Source: Paragonimus westermani (Eukaryota; Platyhelminthes; Trematoda; Plagiorchiida; Troglotrematidae). From it: a stretch of DNA of 64,000 bases. The translations under genes were made by a program, and so were the position numbers. Where the stretch lies: NCBI GenBank assembly GCA_008508345.1, contig QNGE01000953.1:141909-205908 (forward strand). The letters run 5' to 3'. The notes beneath the pieces are model-generated. The model did no database searches. It saw only the letters and a list, made by a program, of their open reading frames with translations, and had not been told where the DNA came from. Of the stretch, positions 7,829-20,000 are shown one piece after another; position 1 is the first letter of the stretch; every line of letters begins with the position of its first letter.

Positions 7829-10800
7829 TTTCCCCATATTGTTATTTATTTCGGTTCAAATATTCTAGTGTCATTAACCGGCCGACCCGATTATTGCTAT
7901 CTTACCTCTGCCTGAAAAGAGTTCAAGATTCAATCAGTTTATTCTTATTTTCATCGAAGTATTCCTCAGCGGATCTGCGACACTGGCCGCGCATCACATT
8001 TTCTCACTCTACTGCGAATCAAGATATTTATTCACGCATCAACCAAACTGAAAGCTTTTTTCGTGATGAACTGAACATTTGCTAGGGAAAACAAATTCGT
8101 CAGCAGTAGGCAGCTTCCCGGACGATTAGCATTAGTGATACCGATTCTGTGATTGTTTCGCTTTTGCGTTGAATGAACTCGATTTTCTGCAGGTGGTATA
8201 ATGCGCTTGAACCCCGGTTGGTGCATGTGATTCCGAAAACTTTTGTTATTGAAACTTGGCCCCTGGCATTCTATGATAGCCTTTTGTACACTGTGACTTA
8301 ATAAGATGTGCTTTACTATCGTGTCGATCGCAGTAGATACATTTTACTCTGGAACGCTACTCGATTTAATCTAACGGGTAGTATTCTGTTCCGAACAAAC
8401 CGTACCTGTTGCCACGATTTTCCAATGCTAGCCCTATCATTGGATCCATCAATCAGAGATATATGGTTTTGGAGGCGGATATTGCCGTAAAGGGTCGTTC
8501 AAAATCCCGGTTGTTGTCTCCCAGGTGTTAACATCACCGTCAAGCCAACAGAATAGTCGTCACATTCTTCTTTGCACTTAACACTTTGTTTAAATAGACC
8601 GCAAGGACTGGTATATTTGGTGTGTGACGATTCGTGAAAGTTCGCAATTAGTTTGCCAATTATCTGCCTCAATATGAAGACAACGTGGAAACTGCCATCA
8701 TCAAACTTCCCTTTTGAACGTCAGTCACATTCTGAGGAACCTTACTCCATGTATGCATTGGTGTTTGCGAGTCCTATTCTGTAATCAAGCTGCTAACGTG
8801 GAACATCATTAAGGGAGGGTATTTTTACATGCAGTTGACAAAAGATTTCAGCGGCACAGTTACCAAACCCATTCGTGAATCTCGTCATAAATTTACATCC
8901 CGGTGGGCAGAATGCCAGTTGGATTAATTCGTCTCCGGGGTCTTTCGCGGTATTGATCCACTGTTGAGGTTGACAGTCATTTTCCCAGCTAAAATATTGA
9001 TGTAGCAGGTGCGGCTTTACCTGATCGGCGTGTAGACGATTGTCCAACACTCCTCAATGGCTGAACGCTCACACTGTGCTAGCACCAGAACTCTGCCGGT
9101 TAATTCTTTTGCTCTTTCCGTTTGAAAGTATATCGCCCCAATGCTGTGGTCAGTGAAATCTGCCATCACAATGTTCCTCTTAAATTCGTAAGCATCAGTG
9201 TCAGTGGTTGGTTAACTGGCTCTCAGTGCACTCTTCTGAAGGCTGTCTGAATTCCGTCGGTCAAAAGGATTCGTAAAGTGGTCACATAACTGAAAGGAAA
9301 ATTTTACGAATAAACCGCAGTTCACCGATTGACCCCGAATCTAACTCAAAGTGTGCTCAGAATTCAATCTGAAGGCCCGTCCACTTTTTTGTAGCCTTTT
9401 TGAAGGTGATTCAACTTCAGCATAACCAATCGTACTTTCGAGAAACACTACTGATGGCCCTCCGAGTTTTGACTTTGCAGCTCCGATTGGGGTCAGGATG
9501 TCTGAATTCATTTTGCGTCAACCTCTGCGTGTGCAGTGTGTTTCCACTGTGTGTTATTTGTCATCCCAATGTTAGTTCTGTATACGACGTTAGTAACCTA
9601 GCATATTTCTAGATCGTGCGATGTAGCAAACGGGTTTTGTTAATAAAGGACTTGGCCGTATGTTTACAGTTAATGTTATTCTGCTTCCATTCTGCGTGTC
9701 AGAAAACTTTTTGACAACCTCATAAGTTCCGAGTCGATCACGATGTCTGTCGGGGCTGAAGAATCATCCCCAAAGACCTTTCGCCTGATTTGAAAACTAC
9801 GCAATAGGACAGTGCTTCCAAAGTTGGCTGAGAGTGTACAATTCGTATTGTTGTAGGCATCAACTAGTAGGTTGAGACTTTCAGTCCTTTCGGTCATCAA
9901 CTACTTCGATTTTACGGTATGCCCTCTTTCACCAGTAGCCGACTAAATGGTGATTACCTTCAAGTCATACACGGCTGTACCATCTCATCAATCCCAGTGT
10001 ATGTCCCAACGGCTCCATTTCCAATAGATCCCACTGATAGGTGATCTGCTCAACAAGAAGAAAAACCACGTCACATCATTCTTCCTTCAAATCTTCTACC
10101 ACTACCACAACGCTAATTTCTTTGTTGGTGCGTGCGACACATGGCGTGTGCGTCTTTCTGGTTGTCGCACCGGTTCTGGATATAATGAATTTGAGGGATG
10201 TCGTCAGTTTCAGCGTGCGATCCGCTGATTTTGATTTACACCACACTATTTATTGGCATCGTTTTCCTATAGTAGTGAGACTGGAATTAAACTTAGTTCA
10301 GCACACGAGGAAGCGCCCGGATATTCTTAACATGTGACCGAACTATCAAGACTGAGTCCAGTGGTGTGGTAAACGTTAACTGAGACACGATGGTATCAGT
10401 TATTCGACCATTCTTGAAAACGATGCTTTCTCCAGACAAAGCTTGCTATATCACGTTTTTCAGTACAACACAGTTGCGGGACCAATGTTGATGGGAATTT
10501 TGCAATTAAAATCGACTCAGTAAAAGTTTGTGAGTGGCGGCAGCATAATCGTCGCGTCAGTATGAATGAGTAAGTACATTTAATTTCTTCACTCGCCACA
10601 GTCTTTACAGACACTCTCCCAACGCCCCTTCCAGTTGTGGATAGATGCCGTCATAAAGATATTGGTGGTGTTTGCATTTTCTTGGTCAACTGTACCTACT
10701 GCTTTGAAACCCAGTAAAATAAGTGAAGTTAGTCCGAGTGTATTAACTCAGCTGCATTGAAACTTTGTACCGAGTCTACAAATTTAGTACCGCCACTTGC

Positions 10801-13800
10801 GTTGAGATGAAAGGTGGTTCTTTCGGTTGGTGAATTTTGATCTTATAATAAGTGCGGAAGGTTTACAGGGTATATTCGTAATCACTCTAATCACAGCACA
10901 CAAAGAATGCAAGCCAATTTGGCCGAGACGGCGGGAACGAATGAACAGGCCATTTTCACCCACGGAGGATGGTCGGATAGCATTGGTCAAATAGTGACCG
11001 CAGTTAGCCGGCAGGTGAATTACGATCGAATGGGCGCACGACAGATTACATTTAGTGTAAGTCTCCCAGAATGTTCAGTAGTGTACAAAGTCGCAGACCA
11101 AGATATCTTTTGTGAAAAGGAACACCGCGCAAACAGCAGCTCTCCGAAACCGCCAGCATCAAACTATCACCAGCTTTGACCAGTCAGCTCTAAACCACGC
11201 GAAGACCAAGCAAGCGTGAGCCGTCTGTTACAAATCGCCCCCTGAAAGATACAAAAATTGTGCCTTCATCAAACTCGATAGCACATTGACTTTCCTTCAA
11301 CGAAACTCAATCCAGCCCCTCGTAAGGGCTATTTAGTGACCTGCCGGAAATCAGCAGCAGCCGTAAAAGACTTGTCGACTTTGGCGAGAGATTTTTCAAT
11401 AAATGTGCTCACAGACTTCCCTGCTATCCATTAGTAATTCCCTATCATGTGTTTCACTTAAAACAACCTGGCGCTAATGACTCAGAAGTGCGAGTTGGAC
11501 GATGAGCTGTCGTATAGATTAAACTTAATCCTAAATCCCTAACAACCATCGTGTCATAGCCCTGGCTTTAATTTACTGTCTGTCAAAAAAAATCGCCCAT
11601 GTCAATCAGGGCGCTCCTTTCCGAACGTGTGTTATTTGTCTCAACTGCTGCTAGAACAGGACTTAAATTGCCACAAGTCGCACAGTTAACTGTTCCTCGT
11701 CCTCCAGTTTACTAGTTTTGTTATCTTGTTCACAATTGTGCTTATGTGAATTTTTTGGAGTCAAGTCAATGATACTTCTAATGTTGACGGCAAAACTATG
11801 TGTCCTGAATGATATGACGTTTGGACAGCTACAGATAACTGGTGGAAAGAAGCGGATCTTGCCACCACTTGAACGTTCTGTTTACATAAAGAGCTTGGTA
11901 TGATCAAAAAAGCGATTGCCTGGAATAAACTAAGCTGTTAGCGTCTTTAAAAACCACCTGAGAATGTGGAGGTTTCATATACTGAATGTAAGCCGTAACA
12001 AATGGTTGTTAAAGATGTGCGGTCGTTATCGGTATAGTTCGGTAAGTGTGGCAGATAATAGGCTTTTTTGTTTAAACCCAGTGCACATCCTTGAACCACT
12101 TGTTTCTTTCTCACACAACCTAATCGATAACTCTGTGTGTGGGAATCGTTGTAAAGATTTGTTAAAAGTAGTGTTCTATAGAACGCGCCTTCGGTTGTGA
12201 GTAGTATAGCGTGGGCATTCAAAAATTAGAAGGTAGGCCCCAACCAGGAAGACGACAGACCAGAACCGACTACTGGAAAGTGTGTGTGCGCTATGGGGAA
12301 CGTGTCACCAAGCCATATGACGATGTATTACTACCGGGGGCATGTGGACACCCGTCAGTCATGCAAATAAGTGGATGCATTCGTTGTTCTGTGTTTTCAC
12401 ATAAATTGTAAGAGATTTCATGCAGTATGCAAATTCGCAGACCAAGTGTCCTTTGCGTTTGTAACAGTAGTTTCTATCGGTATCAGACTATAAGAACTGT
12501 TCGGTTCGTCATTTCATTGGTGACCCGTGAGGACAGGCGTGTTGCCTTGAAATGAACCATTGACTAGTTCGAAAACTGCACTGGTGGATAGTGTGTTTCG
12601 GTGTAGCATTTCGGAAGAATGTTTAGATCTAACTGATCATACTGGATTACAATGTTGTTGGTTAGCCGTATCTTGAAAGTTTTGTTCAGCGAGTTCAGCT
12701 ATCAATAAATGTAACGAGGGAGTACAACTATCAGGGCACACTTTGACCTGCACCCTGGGATCTGGAATTTCATGTACACTACACATTGAATTCTTCTCGA
12801 ACCATCCTGAGCGAAACCACTTAACCGTATTGCATTTTTTTGGACCACAGGAAAAGAAAGGTTCATTAACAAAATTACTTTTGACGCAAACAAAAGTGAA
12901 GCTGCGCTTAACCGATTGAGTTGGAAGACGCAGATTAGACATGTGTAAATGTGTGGGTACATTAACATCAATAAAATGCAAATCAAACATTTCCCGATCA
13001 AAAACAAGTCAAGAACGCTTCTGCCACAAGTTTGGTCAATTAACGCAATGTTTTATGCAATTTTGAAGGTAGAATACTTGGAATGATTTTTCGGGGCATA
13101 AACCGGATGTCAATCACAACCTAAGAGTTAAGAGTGAACTGCGCGAAAGTTATTAGTTGAGTTGAGTGGTTACTCATACTTTTACCTAACTTACTGTACT
13201 CTGAACGCCCCCCCCCTATCTGATTGAAGATTTTGGATTCACGCAAGAAATACAAGTTTATAGTTTAGAGAATGCATCTGTCTTGAGCTTTGTTCTTGTT
13301 AATACAAATGTGAAGATATATCTTCAAACAGTACATCCAAGCACATTCGTTTAAATGCGTAGATGTATTGGTTCACACAAGACGAAGACCACACTGGCCA
13401 AATACGAAAACGCACTGAATAATCTAGTTTTTGATTTGTCATCTTCAAATCAAGAATGACGAAATATAATCTTCGTAAACCGAATGTTGTGCAGTTTCCA
13501 GTAAGATAATAACTTATTTCACTCTTGAAATTATAGTTGTAGAATTATTGGTACGATGTCAGCAATCCCATCGACGGTGTGTCATAACTTCAGTACCGCA
13601 AAAGTAGGCTTGTGCGCAAGGTTTATAGTTTCGCAATCGGATTATGGTAAATTTTGTACCTGACAGACTTTTGTTTGAAGCGTACAACGCGGTAGACCTG
13701 AGAGGTTCCAAAACAAAATTTAAGTCATAATGGAATTGTATAAACTAAAATAGTGATGCCTCATTTTAACAAAATATCTGTATTTTCTGGCTAGTTGTAT

Positions 13801-13943
13801 AAACACACCTTCTCAAAACTACCCTCAAAGGATGCGTTGGAAGGCGTAAAGTGTTCTTGAAACAGTTAAAAACACAAGTTGTATGTGCTAACCGTTCTTG
13901 CGTTTCCCCTGACAAAACATTTTATCAAACATATATTGTTTAG
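7829..13943. other. Distal intron 1, no gene supported
   Basis: No domain was recognised on either strand. The stretch around 10907-11340 is somewhat GC-richer than its surroundings and holds a 90-codon frame, but the galactosyltransferase reads continuously from exon 1 to the exon at 13944, so it is not an exon of that gene. A run of nine C lies at 13208-13216. Confidence 0.4.
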
Positions 13944-14074
13944 GCATCTGTGGTCACGCCGTGGGCGTGAAACGAATTGACAGCTTGGACGAAGATGGCA
14001 ATTCGTTGTTCTACCCAGGCAACATTCGAGACGGGATTATGGTCTCCAGTTTATTCATGAATTCCTCTCAAACG
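13944..14074 (+). CDS. C1GALT1-like core 1 beta-1,3-galactosyltransferase, next exon
   Basis: The exon is bounded by an AG acceptor (13942-13943, after a T-rich stretch) and a GTAAGC donor (14075-14080). It starts in phase 1: its first two bases plus the last base of the exon at 1-79 make AGC (Ser), followed by 43 complete codons. It encodes Ile-Cys-Gly-His-Ala-Val-Gly-Val, then Ile-Asp-Ser-Leu-Asp-Glu-Asp-Gly-Asn and Leu-Phe-Tyr-Pro, and ends with Asn-Ser-Ser, a possible N-glycosylation site. The pattern Cys-x5-Gly-Val-x4-Asp-Ser-x-Asp-x2-Gly-x3-Phe-x-Pro is that of core 1 synthases. It ends in phase 0. The remaining C-terminal residues, expected to include the Ser-Phe-His segment, were not found downstream. 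Flukes may carry several such genes, so the exact paralogue cannot be named. Confidence 0.75.
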
Positions 14075-14080
14075 GTAAGC
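14075..14080 (+). other. Splice donor of intron 2
   Basis: GTAAGC follows a complete ACG codon (phase 0). No matching terminal exon was recognised in the next 50 kb. Confidence 0.6.
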
Positions 14081-17000
14081 GCATTGTTTTGACAAAAGCA
14101 TGTGTCGAGTGGTAAATGGGTCGGTTGCTGATGTATATGAGCCACTACTGTCGGATGCGACTCTTGACGTGTGTTTCTAATCGCAAACCGCCTGAATAAT
14201 GGCAATCGTGTAAATTCTGACACGGAACAAAACATCTGGGTTGTCACTGTCAAGACGTTTTTGTTGATCGCAGAATCTCGTCCTTATTCATCATTGTTGT
14301 TATATGCTAAAACCAAGTGTCCACAATCAAGTTTACAGAGTTGGCTCGGAGAAGACATTCTAATTTGCATAAATTTGCTAGATCTGGCGTTACAATTAAG
14401 TGAAAAACGCAAGAAATCTACATGCTTGGACATCACTCTCGATCACAATGGTGACAATGGTTAAAATTAGGACATATGGTTCGCATAACCGGAAAAAGAA
14501 TATACAGCCATTAATAAGTCACCGTTATTACAATGCTAAACCAAACTCATGATAATGAATTTAGATGCGACCCAACTGTGAAATGACCCAACAACAAGGG
14601 TAATCGTGTTGCTCCAAAGGTGACTAGAGACAATGCACGAACAGAATTGTTTTGCCCTACCATCCTTGCATACTGTGACTTAAACACGTGTTAAATTGAT
14701 CGTGCTCTTAACTGCACAAAATTATGTGTAAAGTAAAACGTCTCTGTGGACGTGCGATTTTACAGTGTTCTCTATGATGGACGTTTTTTGGTAGTTTGAT
14801 GTGAAAAAATTCACTTGATGACCAAATATTCGGAGCAAAAGAAGATAATCTTCTAAAAATGTTACTACGACTACCCTTATTTCCACTTACGGAATTTTTG
14901 GGTATTATGTCATTTAGACATCTGTCACCGAAGTACTTTGCTTGCCATGTTGAATCGTTGCTGTATACTGACTCACATCCTTCTGAGCGAATTATTTAAA
15001 CTTATAGTGATTCCGAGCAATAAGATCTTCAAAGGCATAATGTGTTATTACCAAAAGCACGTAATACGACGCTGCTGAATGTTTTCGCATCGATGGTTCC
15101 AAAATATGTTTAATCGAAATAAAACGAATGATCTTATTCTTTCGTCTAAAAAGTGTAATTGGTTAATCAGCTGAAGCATAAACAGGTTAGACACGAAATG
15201 TTTATTTCTCGTGTTTCGGATCCCACTGTCACGTTCGTTTGCCCACTGTTTTTTGCTTGCCTAACGTGCAAAAGAATGACAACAAATATGAGCTCTGCTG
15301 CCACCAGTGCTACTTCATACTGATGACACCAAACCACACAAGTGGTTGTAGAGTTAGTCATGAAAAGACAATCGATTCCTTGTTGTGAACGTTAGAAAAC
15401 TTCTCGGTAACATACAAACGAAAAAATGGGAATGCATTTGTACAGTGTGTCATTTAAGCAAATTCTCCTGAATATTGTCGTGTTCGCAATAATGAATTTA
15501 TATTCATTGAGTATTTGTGGGTACTGCAAAACAATCTGAATTGTTAATAGACTTACCGCGTCATGATGCAAGCTGTTAACAAGTCGATTGGCCACGAAAA
15601 AGCGTATCTTCTTGAATGCAGCATGAGGGTGTACGCTACATTTGCACAACATCTTCGTCAGTTTAAAACAAGCCAGAAATCGAGTTATCCATATGCGGCG
15701 AGCGGCTGATGCAGCTGGCTCTAGGTGACGTCTCAACATATTAGGAGTGATAATTTCATGCACATAGATCACAGTTTGATAAATAAAGGTATTGTGCAAT
15801 TATTTGCTACTCCGGTAAAGGTAATCGACTCAACGCACGAACACATATATTAGTTCAGATCGTTGTACTGGTGTTTTGAACCTAGACGTTAATAGTAATA
15901 TAGCAGTGTACTACACAACCAAGTGAGTTGCATAAAGTGTACTTTCCATGAATACTGTAGACAGTTTTCAGCAGTGCTAAGGTACTGAGCCTCATGGTGT
16001 AATTGAAGGTAACCTCTGATGTACGGACCTGCGGAATTGATCACAATGGAACTTTGACTTTAGAATGCCTTAACCAATTAGTAACGGGAAGCCACTTGCC
16101 CTGAGCATTGTCTTCATTATTAACCTATCACTAGACAAGACCTGTTCTCGGCAGATTTGTTTGCCGATGGTTCACAGTAAACATGCTTATGCATGAACAT
16201 GCAAAACGTCGACATTTTTGTACATTCCTGTCTGAATCCGTTTCGCAGTTGAATCGAAACTCTCCATCACAGAATATTCGTAGCTATTTTGAGATCATTA
16301 AAAAATATGCTGAATGTTGTGAGCCCATTTTTGACCTGAGTATGCTTTTTAAAAGCTTCAATGACTGCATGTGAAAAATAGTCTCCTGTGTGCAGTGGCA
16401 TTGCCTTACCTAGATCACTTCAAACACTCGGGACGAGTGAGTATAAGACCGTGTCGCAACATCATACTTAGTTTCAGTGAACTAACAATATTCTTGCGCA
16501 GCCATTTTTATGAAAAAAATATTCACTCTCTACTGCAAGATATATATGCTTAAGGTTATGACGGAAAGTGGCCGAATGAACATGCTTTTTCCTCTGTGTG
16601 AATCTGAATCAGTAGTCGAGAATGGTTTATGATGCACGACTGGTGGAAAACACCAGGCAGTAACTGTTACAATCCGTCAGTTTTGACACTGATTGTTTTT
16701 AAACTTGAGCATAACGTAAAATTCGGTAACACTGTTAAGGCGATTGTTAACCAAGTAGGTACAAATGACTTTGAAACATTCTGGGTTGTAGGTTGAAAAG
16801 TTTGCCGACGAATATCTACTAAATAGTTCGAAACCTTTCAGTTGGTTTCGTCAGTTTTACTTATCTCTTCATTACCACAACGTCGGAAACTCGATTTTTC
16901 TCAGCTTCCCTCATGTGCACTAAAATCAGTTCCTGATCCGCTCCTTCTCGGAGTATAGGTAAGTTCAGTCATTTTTGCATTCTGACACACTAAGTTATCG

Positions 17001-20000
17001 CGGAAGCGACCAGTTATGGCTCACTGTGCCTCTGATCATGCCGCCGAGTAACTGCGGTTAGGAGAAACAGGTTCGGTGGCTGAAAAGCGGGATATCTAGA
17101 ATGCAGGCTATTTGCGTCGGGTTTTACTTCACTAGTATTTAAATATAATCATTTGTAAGAATTAGTTTGTTTTAAGGTGCAAAAGCGGTTCAACGAAAGG
17201 TTGGACTTAAAAGGATATTCATAATTCTTACGAGTTAAGATGTTAGGAAAGCTGCCATTGAGACTAATAGTTGTCTGAAACAATAAATGGTAAAGCACAG
17301 ACTTTCGATTTGGGGCAATGTCGCGGTTAGCCTCTGTGTTTACATTAATGTTAGTAAATTTGTGGACGAAGACGAGGAAAATGAAGATAGGGAGATATAA
17401 AAAACAGTTCTCATCTTAACCTGACGACTGCTTATTCAGAGTGACATCAGGTATAAAATCACCGCCTATAAGGCGAATGCCAACATACTTAAATGTTAAA
17501 ATTGAGCCTTAAAAGTTCATTGTTCATCAGTATAGGAGCTGAAAAGACCCGTGAAATCGCTGTTCCTGACGTTTTGTGACTTGTTTACGATTTAGTTAGA
17601 CATGCTGGATGAAGGTACAACTGACATTCCTAGGCATTTCCAGGCAGTCAGTTGAACTGAACTTGTAGGCACAATACGTTTAAGGTGTATATTGGATTTT
17701 TTGGGAATCCGTCACATTTCCAAAACCACTTTACTTTGGACATTCCCGAGTAATTCTTGCTATTTCAGGGTCAAACCGCACTTTCGGAAGTAACCCTGTG
17801 GAATTAAAGGTCCTTGAAGTGTTGTAAACATTCGGCATTCTACCTCCGTTGAATACGGTATGCCTGAGGTTCCGCGGAAATAATAACTAGCAAATTTGAC
17901 AAAAGCTAACAAAGGCGTTCCACCCAACATATATTTTTCTCGTTTGCATCTAACCATGCCATGACGACTCAGAGAAGAAAGCGGTGCATTGAAAAATTCT
18001 AGAATACCTTAGGCCATACTAAAACTTGTCGCACCATATGTTGTCACATTTTCAAGGAGTGAATTTTTACCCCAAAATTTCCACACATAATAACCGTAAG
18101 ACAACCGCCGGTTAGGTGAAACTTTCTTAAGCTGGTCAGTCAGAATGGCAATGAACTTTAATAGGACAGTTTACAGCAGATTACGACGTTTCTGCGCTGC
18201 CTGCATGCGAATAGGAATCAATAGACTGTCAAATCAGTGCCTTTGTTCTTGACTGTCCGAAGCTTATCTAGAACAGCTAGAATTCATTGTGATGCTCGCT
18301 TAACCATTGCGACTTCTACAGGGGCGTGAGCAGTCTTCGAGTTTTTATATACCGGGCGGCTGATAAGCACCGCTCGACCCTTATCAGAACGAACAGTAGC
18401 ACTAACAGTGAGCAGAAATGAGGCTACTGACAGTAGGTACACGAAGCAAAAAGTATGCTCTTTTCAACTGTTCCCATGCCAGGAATTTTTTTTCGGACTA
18501 TTGAAGTGGTCAAGCATCTCCCCGAGTTTTGAGTTCCACACTCAAAGTACTTGTTTCGCGAAGGTGGTTTGGACAACTGCTATCAAAACAATTAAGTACT
18601 GGTGGAATTAATTTCTACTTTGTCAATGTGATCCGTAAAATGTGACCGGTAATAATGGTTGTTAGTTTATTTTCAGTTGCGGACAGGTAGGACAGCTTGT
18701 TCCAGATAAATGCCAGTGGCAGGAAAAGAGTATTCATTTATGACGGCCTTCTTTGAAAAATGAAGGGGAAGCGTATTATGTGTAAGGGTTCTACGGAAGT
18801 AACAGTGAGGAGAAATGTGGACATACTCAAGAGATTGTTTCGAGGCAAGCAGTAGTTGAGAAAAGCTAGTCATCGTGTACACATTCAGTGAAATAATGTT
18901 ATTAAACTTCACGGTCTGGCGTAAGACGTATAGTTCAACGTTACCAATATCAAGAGTTGATTTAATCGGCAACGCTTTAAGAGCATCGCGCACGCAGGTA
19001 CAGACCTTTGTTACGTTAACATCAAACTCTATAGAACACTTGCTGCGACAGCCGCGATCTTACTATGGATCTAACTAAGTTATACAGTGCAGACCGATTT
19101 TGTCAGTCACGGGTTACTAACATATATTGATTTGACTTGACGTGCGTGTGAAATAAATTCGGCGCGTTGATGTTGCATGTCGTCACATACCGCCTGTTCC
19201 TGATAAGTGATTACGCATTTGAGAGTAGATACAACTGGGAGTTTGAGTACACCATTATATCACAGATCCCTTCAAAACCGATGAAAATGAGTTGACTTTC
19301 CTATCGAAGTATCCCCCGTTGAAATCGTTTGATAAAAAATAAGTCGCCAGTGCTTTTCTGAATTTCGAAATGTGTCACGGGAGAAACCTCAAAACCAGTA
19401 AACTGATCGACAGCGAGTGACCTTAAAATTGACCAGGAGAGCCTATATAATCGACTAACAGCGACCCGGAAGTTCACTTTGTGACATACCTCTCAATTAG
19501 GGTCAAACGTTTGCGTGTGACCAGTGAGCTGCGGCCGCTGGAGTTAAAAGAAATGAACAGATATTTCGTCACAATAAAATTTATGGCCTAGTGAGATGGT
19601 GGCAGTCGACTAGTTGGTCACCAAAATGTGTTGACGGATTGGCCTATGTTGCTTGTTAGCAAATCCGGAGACAGCTTTGATTACAGTGGTAACATCTACA
19701 CAGTGGTCTGACTTTAGCAGATGGAACAGTAGATTCAGCGAATGATTTACTAAAACCAGTTTTGATGCAGTCGAGGTAATCTTCTCCTACCACATTCCAC
19801 GAGTTTCGGCCGTGCCAGAAACAACCCAACTGTCGTTAGCAGCATTGAAATGAATGTGTAAGCAGTAGTTCATCGCTAGGTGATAGATACACCCTCAGAT
19901 TATCGTGATATCATTAACGTGGCAAACAAACTCATCAAGATATCACAGTAGCCATAATTCTGATTGATTGATTGATAGGTATCCTCAGTTATTTGACTCG

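Noticed and set aside
12637..12990. Minus-strand frame with a Cys-Gly-Pro-x2-Cys and Trp-Phe pattern, at first suggestive of a small zinc-binding domain
   Set aside because: The spacing does not complete any zinc-finger signature, and an overlapping frame of similar length exists in another phase.
13208..13216. Run of nine C
   Set aside because: A simple homopolymer with no associated structure.
15392..15799. 135-codon minus-strand open frame, the longest frame not explained by the PLE
   Set aside because: With this base composition a few frames of this length are expected by chance in 64 kb on six frames. No domain, motif or splice context was recognised.
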